A stretch of 64,000 nucleotides of DNA from Zobellia uliginosa (GTDB lineage: Bacteria; Bacteroidota; Bacteroidia; Flavobacteriales; Flavobacteriaceae), in contig NZ_JAHKPY010000014.1 in the NCBI RefSeq assembly GCF_018860745.1, forward strand, positions 62,001 through 126,000, given 5' to 3'. Numbering within the stretch: the stretch's first letter is position 1; each line of letters starts with the position of its first letter. Shown piece after piece: positions 59,357 to 64,000 of the stretch. The notes under the pieces are model-generated. The model saw nothing but the letters and a program-made list of their open reading frames with translations. It was not told the origin of the DNA and ran no database searches. The position numbers were made by a program, and so were the translations under genes.

Positions 59357-59545
59357 TTATCTCCTTTTTTTAGTTTTCGAAAAATCCGACGAGAATTTAT
59401 GGCTTGCAAAAAGAAAAAGTAACACCACCTCAATACCCAGTAAGAATAGTGGATGAATAAAATTTACGAGTGAAAAAAGCGATTCAGAAAATATCAATGA
59501 AGTATTGACCAGTAAGGCTGCAAGTAGAAGAAATGTAATTTTCAT
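59357..59545 (-). CDS. Small two-helix membrane protein, unknown function
   Basis: The 62-residue protein has two hydrophobic segments (about 2-20 and 28-48) and a Lys/Arg-rich end (KTKKRR). No family is recognised. It lies 60 bases upstream of the sorting-domain gene on the same strand and may be in the same unit. Confidence 0.5.
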   Translation of the reverse strand: MKITFLLLAALLVNTSLIFSESLFSLVNFIHPLFLLGIEVVLLFLFASHKFSSDFSKTKKRR

Positions 59546-59932
59546 AGCTGTGGGTTTTGGGTTTTCGTATTGTTATCCACAAATGGAATACTAAAAGTTT
59601 ATCGGATTCTGTAAAGCCTTTTATAGTAATTGTTCTTAATCGGAAATACAGCATACTTATCTGTATATGATATTAGAAAGCTAAAACGAAGTATGTGTGA
59701 ATTAATCAGTTCCATCTGTTTATTCTTTATGTTAAAGACAAGACCTTGCGGCGAATAGGGGGAAACTGATTTGGGAAGATTTAGAAGAAGATATACACCC
59801 ATTGATACATTGCTTCATTAAAATCAATGACAATATACCAGTAAGCGTTATTTTAATAAATTAAAATTGTACAACTGGAAGCTACTTATGTATAATCTGT
59901 TTAAAAAGGAAAATATAATGTATGCCTTACAG
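59546..59932. other. Spacer with only unsupported open frames
   Basis: This 387-base AT-rich interval holds overlapping short frames on both strands (for example minus 59599-59802), with no signal peptide, promoter or clear codon bias. I assign no gene. Confidence 0.4.
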
Positions 59933-60433
59933 CTATTTTATATTGGGCTCTTTTACACCCTTTTTACCACTCGTAATTGCGAATGTCCAATTATCCGAAA
60001 CTTTATACCCCTTCTTGATATTGGGGGATTTTATCCCACCATATATACCGCTTGCAAGAATACCCACTCCCACCAAAACAAATGAAACATTTTCCGAAAA
60101 GCCAGATAACAGGACTGATAAAAATAGACCAACTGCACCCATGTGGAAAAAATTAGCTTTAACCAAAATAGTAAGCGCTAAAGGGTTTTTCCTTATGATA
60201 CTAATTTCGTTTAAGCCAATAATAACGCCATTTACCCTGATGGTATCAGAATTTAGAATACCGAATTTACCTTCGTATTTTTCACCCTGCTTAGTAACCA
60301 ACTTTATTCTTCGGTGTTCTTTTAAAAGCACTTCTTTACTGAGGGTTTGATTTACAATACTCAATACTTTTTCTTGACAAAGACTATTTTGGCAGATTGA
60401 AACAAAGAGAAGCATTAGAACAAGTGTTTTCAT
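59933..60433 (-). CDS. Secreted or membrane protein with Sm/SH3-like N-domain, unknown
   Basis: The 166-residue protein has a signal peptide (cut near SLCQ). A small beta-rich segment follows (RIKLVTKQGEKYEGKFG...IGLNEISIIRK), shaped like an SH3 or Sm barrel, then a hydrophobic region of two helices (about 95-130). The tail is basic. No family assigned. An overlapping frame on the plus strand (59922-60350) is its antisense shadow. Confidence 0.55.
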   Translation of the reverse strand: MKTLVLMLLFVSICQNSLCQEKVLSIVNQTLSKEVLLKEHRRIKLVTKQGEKYEGKFGILNSDTIRVNGVIIGLNEISIIRKNPLALTILVKANFFHMGAVGLFLSVLLSGFSENVSFVLVGVGILASGIYGGIKSPNIKKGYKVSDNWTFAITSGKKGVKEPNIK

Positions 60434-60549
60434 TTGGTTTGTTTATCAATGAAATTTAAAAAGAGTGGTTATCGTGTAAGATGAGTACTAAAGAATCTTA
60501 TCTATACCATTTTTTATTAAGTGGAAAAACCTAGCTGGCCACTCATCTA

Positions 60550-60921
60550 CTATTGAATTCCTGCAAACCACACCTCATATTTTTTACCCAAAATAGGCGC
60601 TGGACTTTCTTTGCCATTTAAAGCATTCATAAGTGCCATGACCCACATATATAGCAGTACAAAAATTCCTAAAATATTTATAATCCACCCTAAAATTGGT
60701 ATAACACCAATAATTCCCAACGCCAAACCGGTAAGACACAGTCCAACTGACTGTCTAATGTGATAACTGGCAAACTCTTGTTTCTTTTCATTGTTCATTA
60801 CAAAAGCAGCCACCAAACCAATTATGGTAATATAGGCTAAGATTGCCATTGTCTTGTCATTTTCTACTGATGTCGCAGTTTGGGCTGTATTTAATTCCGT
60901 ATCTGTATTTTTCATTTTCAT
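60550..60921 (-). CDS. DUF4870-like membrane protein
   Basis: The 123-residue protein has a polar N-terminal part and three hydrophobic helices. NEKKQEFASYHIRQSVGLCL matches the DUF4870 core that follows the first helix; GIIGVIPILGWIINILG and YMWVMALMNALNGKESPAPILG follow it. Members are small inner-membrane proteins without known function. It is followed by an unrelated lipoprotein gene, 35 bases away on the upstream side. Confidence 0.78.
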   Translation of the reverse strand: MKMKNTDTELNTAQTATSVENDKTMAILAYITIIGLVAAFVMNNEKKQEFASYHIRQSVGLCLTGLALGIIGVIPILGWIINILGIFVLLYMWVMALMNALNGKESPAPILGKKYEVWFAGIQ

Positions 60922-60956
60922 TTATTTTAATTGGTTTATAGTCTGTATTAACGGGC

Positions 60957-61571
60957 CTAATTGGCTAGCTCCTCTAATTTGAGCTTCTCGACCATACCCC
61001 ATGTTTCATCGGGAAGCATATCACTACCGTTCACGGTCACAAAAAACCTCTCTTCATAAGCAAACATTAGCTGCGTATCATTGGTTTTTTTCTTGTAGGT
61101 CTGCTGTGCCTTCACTCCATTTACCTCAACGGTTTGCTGATGTTTAAATTCATCTTCGGTTTCCATTTCAAAATTTCCTAGCAATCCATAACTGGCAGCC
61201 ATCATACTACCTGTAGGACCAGCTCCATCAATAACAACAACTTTGAACTTCTTTTTTTCTTCGGACATTTTATAGGTTCCCTCCACAGAATTAACTTGAT
61301 ACATACCTGCTTGACCTATTTTAAATCCTGTCCTTTTTAGATTTCCCAAGTTCTCTGGCAGCCACTCTCTTAATTCTCCATTAGTTAGCGGAGTCGTGCT
61401 TTTGAGTTTTTCGATTCTTCCTTCAGCTTTTCTGGCTTCCTTTACAAAAGCAGTTGCGTTGGACACTCCTTCTTTGGCTTTGGATAGTTTATCTTTAACC
61501 TCACCAACGCAAGACCCAAAAAACAAAGACACTAAAAGAAGAGCAATATATTTACTTGTCCTTTTCATCAT
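60957..61571 (-). CDS. Putative lipoprotein, unknown function
   Basis: I use ATG 61571 (204 residues) rather than the track-length start, because the lipoprotein signal (lipobox FGSC, Cys20) then begins at MMKRTSKYIALLLVSLFFG. A helical region of lysines and alanines (KEGVSNATAFVKEARKAEG) precedes a domain with KVVVIDGAGPTGSMMAASYG and QTVEVNGVKAQQTYKKKT; its fold is unknown. It lies 17 bases after the stop of the neighbouring lipoprotein gene, so they form an operon. Confidence 0.65.
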   Translation of the reverse strand: MMKRTSKYIALLLVSLFFGSCVGEVKDKLSKAKEGVSNATAFVKEARKAEGRIEKLKSTTPLTNGELREWLPENLGNLKRTGFKIGQAGMYQVNSVEGTYKMSEEKKKFKVVVIDGAGPTGSMMAASYGLLGNFEMETEDEFKHQQTVEVNGVKAQQTYKKKTNDTQLMFAYEERFFVTVNGSDMLPDETWGMVEKLKLEELAN

Positions 61572-61588
61572 ATAAAATTTTCTGGTAT

Positions 61589-61942
61589 TTATTGTCCGGT
61601 ACAATCTTCTTTATCAATATCCGCTTTGGCTTCTTTTATCTCTTGGTCAATATCCGCTCTACTAGCAGTAGGTATACAATCATAAATATCATCTAGAGCA
61701 TCTAAGTAATTCTTGGCTGCACTCTTATAGTTCGTACAGTTCTCTACTGTTGGATTATCATTATATTCCTGTATGGCCGCTGTCCAAGCAGTTAATTCAT
61801 CTGAATAGGCTTCTGTCCAATTTCCTCCAAAGCAGTTTCCCACAGGGTTCAATGGGTTGTCTTTACTACAGCTGTAGGTAAACATAATTGCTACACCGCA
61901 TACGGCTAAAAAAATCGGTTTTTTAAAATTTTTCATCATCAT
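61589..61942 (-). CDS. Small cysteine-containing lipoprotein, unknown function
   Basis: The 117-residue protein has a lipoprotein signal (lipobox TYSC). The mature part has five or more cysteines (NCFGGNW, VENCTNYKSA, YDCIPT, KEDCTGQ) in an alpha-helical frame, consistent with disulphides in the periplasm. No family recognised. It precedes the 204-residue lipoprotein gene in one transcript. Confidence 0.6.
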   Translation of the reverse strand: MMMKNFKKPIFLAVCGVAIMFTYSCSKDNPLNPVGNCFGGNWTEAYSDELTAWTAAIQEYNDNPTVENCTNYKSAAKNYLDALDDIYDCIPTASRADIDQEIKEAKADIDKEDCTGQ

Positions 61943-62652
61943 AATTTTATTTGTTAATCATTTATATTTTTGTAGGCTTCTATCCGGAAACACAGGTCCT
62001 TTAGAACTTACTACAAGCATTAATGTCATAAATAATAAAAGGTTAACGCGCTCAAATAAAAAAAATAACAGACCTGTTTTTGGAGAACTTAAATACAATT
62101 GCAAATATGAAGAAGAGGTTAATGATGACTTTACGGGACCAGGCAACAATAGCGCACAAAAAAAGCCCGAAAATAAATTTTCGGGCTTTTGTTTTATATG
62201 ATACCGCCAAACCGTACGGTCCTTCTAATGTATCAAAATCGATTGGTACCAAAAAGGGTGCTGATTCAGGTAGTTCCCCCGAAACCTATAATCGGCAATC
62301 ATCTTGTCAACAAGTTGAACAGATGACCCAGAGTGGTTTCATCAGACGGACTAAACACGTTCTATTTCATAACATGTTGCCTAGAACCGTACCATTTTGG
62401 ATTGGCAGTTTCATAAATTTGTAAGATTGTTCCCCATACGTAGATTTCGTTTTATATTTGGTTTGGTATTTTGTATATATCTAGTACTACAATGTATATT
62501 ATATCTTCGATTACCAATCTGGGGGTTGTAAAAATAAGCATTTTCTTAACACGCACCACTATTCAGCACAAGAATTCTTCTATCTAACTTCATCATATGT
62601 AGAATGTTAGAAATGACACAAGTCCCCATAAATCAACGAATAAACAACTATG
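61943..62652. other. Spacer of 0.7 kb with an isolated terminator
   Basis: No confident gene is found. The interval holds a strong hairpin terminator at 62161-62190 and plus-strand open frames that end near it, including one running from about 62052 to a TGA at 62199-62201. A plus-strand frame, 62080-62424, reads through the hairpin and looks unlike a protein. A degraded gene or a small RNA would fit; neither is proven. Confidence 0.4.
62161..62190. terminator. Strong orphan intrinsic terminator
   Basis: AAAAGCCCGAAAA (62161-62173) and TTTTCGGGCTTTT (62178-62190) are perfect 13-base arms with a TAAA loop, and A and T tracts on both sides. It is symmetrical and can act both ways, yet no annotated gene ends close to it. 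Confidence 0.8.
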
Positions 62653-63240
62653 CTATTGTAAGTTTAATCTTTCTTTCTTTTGAGCACTGAATTTTTTGCT
62701 TACATGAATTATCCTAGCATCCGCATTTTTGAAAGATAAGTTCATACTTCCGCTAATTGTTTTTGTGCTAAATTCTGTAATATTAATGGAACCTTTATAA
62801 GTAAAGTAAGGCTTCTCATCTATGTTTGTAACATTAATATAGCCAAACACACCATTAAAATCGCTCAAGAAACTAGTTACATTTCCCGTAATCTCATGCC
62901 TGCCACGTATTGTTGAAACGTCCTCCGTAGGCTTGGAAATCATTAATCCAAACAATTGTTCATTATTAGCATGGGACAAATCCGGTTTTAGTTCAATACT
63001 GGTAAACAAAGTGCCATCTCTAGAAACTCCCGTATTAGACTCAAATACCAAAGAACGCTCCAGGATCTTTGCTATACTATCTGCTATACCCAAATCATTT
63101 GACACGTATGAATCCTCCAAAAATGAAGATGGTGCCAGTTTATGGTCTACCCCCGTATTCGAAAAAAAGAAAACGGAAAGAACCAGCCAAATACCGGTTT
63201 TGGTTATGTTGCTAAAAACCTGAGATAGTACACCATACAT
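62653..63240 (-). CDS. Hypothetical secreted or anchored beta-rich protein
   Basis: The 195-residue protein has a hydrophobic N-terminal segment (GIWLVLSVFFFSNTG). The remainder alternates hydrophobic and polar residues typical of beta-sheet (SGSMNLSFKNADARIIHV near the end). No family recognised. It lies 11 bases after a 54-codon secreted peptide gene on the same strand and is probably co-transcribed. The response regulator at the right edge lies further upstream in the opposite direction. Confidence 0.6.
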   Translation of the reverse strand: MYGVLSQVFSNITKTGIWLVLSVFFFSNTGVDHKLAPSSFLEDSYVSNDLGIADSIAKILERSLVFESNTGVSRDGTLFTSIELKPDLSHANNEQLFGLMISKPTEDVSTIRGRHEITGNVTSFLSDFNGVFGYINVTNIDEKPYFTYKGSINITEFSTKTISGSMNLSFKNADARIIHVSKKFSAQKKERLNLQ

Positions 63241-63251
63241 AATTCCTAGTT

Positions 63252-63416
63252 TTAAGGTTGCTGTACAGACACTTCATGGTCCGTTATCATATTTTCGGCA
63301 AATTGTTCCCCAACAATCCCATCGTTCTTCAATTCTTGAATCTCACTTGTTTCGGTCAAAGCCGCCGCAATTAAAGTAACGACGAGTAATCCGAACATAA
63401 ACAAACATTTTTTCAT
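63252..63416 (-). CDS. Small secreted peptide (54 residues)
   Basis: This short gene is below many gene-finder thresholds. It encodes MKKCLFMFGLLVVTLIAAAL, a plausible signal peptide, then a mature acidic peptide TETSEIQELKNDG followed by IVGEQFAENMITDHEVSVQ. Stop is TAA at 63252-63254. It is 11 bases upstream of the 195-residue gene on the same strand, so a two-gene unit is likely. Function unknown. Confidence 0.6.
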   Translation of the reverse strand: MKKCLFMFGLLVVTLIAAALTETSEIQELKNDGIVGEQFAENMITDHEVSVQQP

Positions 63417-63534
63417 TGCTATTGTTATTAGTTTTACCTTTTTGGATTCTATTAAAAACCTGGGGAAACATTAATAACCATTATGTATTCTTTGGGCTAA
63501 AATAGGTTTGGACATCCTTTGGTTATTACGGTTA

Positions 63535-63568
63535 TGTATAAATGGTAGATTTTTCTGTATAAATGGTA
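63535..63568. repeat. 13-base direct repeat, 21-base period
   Basis: TGTATAAATGGTA occurs at 63535-63547 and 63556-63568. The centre-to-centre distance is 21 bases, two helical turns, which is the layout bound by LytTR-domain response regulators. The adjacent response regulator gene makes autoregulation or control of the peptide genes plausible. Confidence 0.5.
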
Positions 63569-63743
63569 AAAGCCTATATTTTACTAGGGCTGAAAAGAAC
63601 TCAAGACTATATTTTATACTATGAACAGCACCTAAAATATCTTTGCAAGCAACTATTAAACCATTTTTACCATGTTTCATACCAAACACACTTTAATTAT
63701 CTCCATCGATACATCTTTGTTATCACAAAACATGCCATATCTT

Positions 63744-63751
63744 TAAATTTG
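63744..63751 (+). promoter_or_regulatory. Candidate -7 element of the response regulator gene
   Basis: TAAATTTG matches TAnnTTTG. A TTTG at 63716-63719 is 24 bases upstream, longer than the usual spacing. Support is therefore modest. Confidence 0.35.
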
Positions 63752-63777
63752 TTTAATTTACCTTAAAGTATAATTCT

Positions 63778-64000
63778 ATGATCGAAGCCGTAATCGTTGA
63801 TGATGAAATAAAGGCACTGCAAAGTCTATCTTGGGAATTGACCAATTTTAGCGATGAAATAAACGTGGAAGCATCCTTTACCGATCCTTTTGAAGCATTG
63901 GCATATTTGGAAAAAAATACCCCTGACTGCCTTTTCTTGGATATTGAAATGCCAACGATGGATGGTTTTCAGTTTATTCAAAAATTAACCAATAAAAATT
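63778..64000 (+). CDS. Response regulator, receiver domain (3' truncated), probable LytTR type
   Basis: The frame from ATG 63778 runs off the window (74 codons). The receiver domain has the acidic pair Asp8-Asp9 (AVIVDDEIKAL) and phospho-acceptor Asp55 in CLFLDIEMPTMDGF. Segment spacing fits LytTR/AlgR-type regulators common in Bacteroidota, but the output domain is outside the window. No histidine kinase is visible here; it may follow downstream. Confidence 0.82.
   Translation, partial: MIEAVIVDDEIKALQSLSWELTNFSDEINVEASFTDPFEALAYLEKNTPDCLFLDIEMPTMDGFQFIQKLTNKN

Larger units (their letters stand above)
63417..63777. other. Divergent regulatory spacer
   Basis: This 361-base AT-rich interval separates the minus-strand peptide gene from the plus-strand response regulator. 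It holds a 13-base direct repeat (63535-63568) and a -7 candidate (63744-63751). A plus-strand frame at 63563-63766 is unsupported. Confidence 0.55.

Noticed and set aside
59922-60350. 142-codon plus-strand frame opposite the Sm-like membrane protein
   Set aside because: The minus-strand gene has a signal peptide and better structure, so the plus frame is its shadow.
62080-62424. 114-codon plus-strand frame across the orphan terminator
   Set aside because: It reads through a strong hairpin and its translation has no recognisable domain.
63563-63766. 67-codon plus-strand frame in the divergent spacer
   Set aside because: It lies over regulatory sequence, has no promoter and ends just before the response regulator.

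Overview
The window looks like a chromosomal segment from a marine-type member of the Flavobacteriaceae (Bacteroidota). The evidence is gene content: a type IX secretion sorting domain protein, TonB receptors with an N-terminal carboxypeptidase-D-like domain, a DUF3078 gene joined to dxs, a PiT-PhoU fusion, and flavobacterial promoter elements (TTTG, about 18 bases, TAnnTTTG). The DNA is AT-rich. No rRNA, tRNA, CRISPR array, insertion sequence or prophage is visible.

Layout. 0-8.7 kb: end of a GH63-like glycosidase, a GAF histidine kinase, a metal regulon (DtxR-family repressor and ZIP transporter divergent from a TonB receptor), and two isoprenoid genes (lycopene cyclase, polyprenyl diphosphate synthase). 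8.8-15.6 kb: a TetR regulator, TolC, HlyD and RND efflux operon. 15.6-36.2 kb: mostly housekeeping genes (aspS, a ClC protein, cspA, tadA, dxs, dgt, phosphate permease, nadD, gmk, yicC) mixed with a second TonB receptor and small secreted proteins. 36.3-51.7 kb: an accessory carbohydrate locus with two GMC oxidoreductases, one gluconate 2-dehydrogenase subunit 3-like protein, a DUF1080 lipoprotein, three TIM-barrel isomerase/epimerase-like proteins (two with twin-arginine signals), a Gfo/Idh/MocA dehydrogenase, a sugar/nucleoside-type MFS transporter and a GH2 beta-galactosidase. 51.7-56.3 kb: a gene-poor stretch, then nrdA and nrdB. 56.3-64 kb: a tail-fibre/S74-chaperone protein beside a T9SS sorting-domain protein, several small secreted or membrane proteins of unknown function, and the start of a response regulator at the right edge.

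How the genes work together. The 36-52 kb block is the best candidate for an interesting system. Its content fits oxidative glycoside catabolism: a GMC/subunit-3 dehydrogenase would oxidise a sugar to a keto-sugar, a DUF1080 protein would cleave the keto-glycoside, TIM-barrel and Gfo/Idh/MocA enzymes would isomerise and reduce the product, and the MFS carrier would import it. This is inferred from families and neighbourhood; the substrate is unknown. Other signals worth checking are an operator overlapping both divergent promoters of the metal regulon, a ClC protein lacking the gating glutamate, and a 13-base direct repeat at 21-base spacing in front of the right-edge response regulator.
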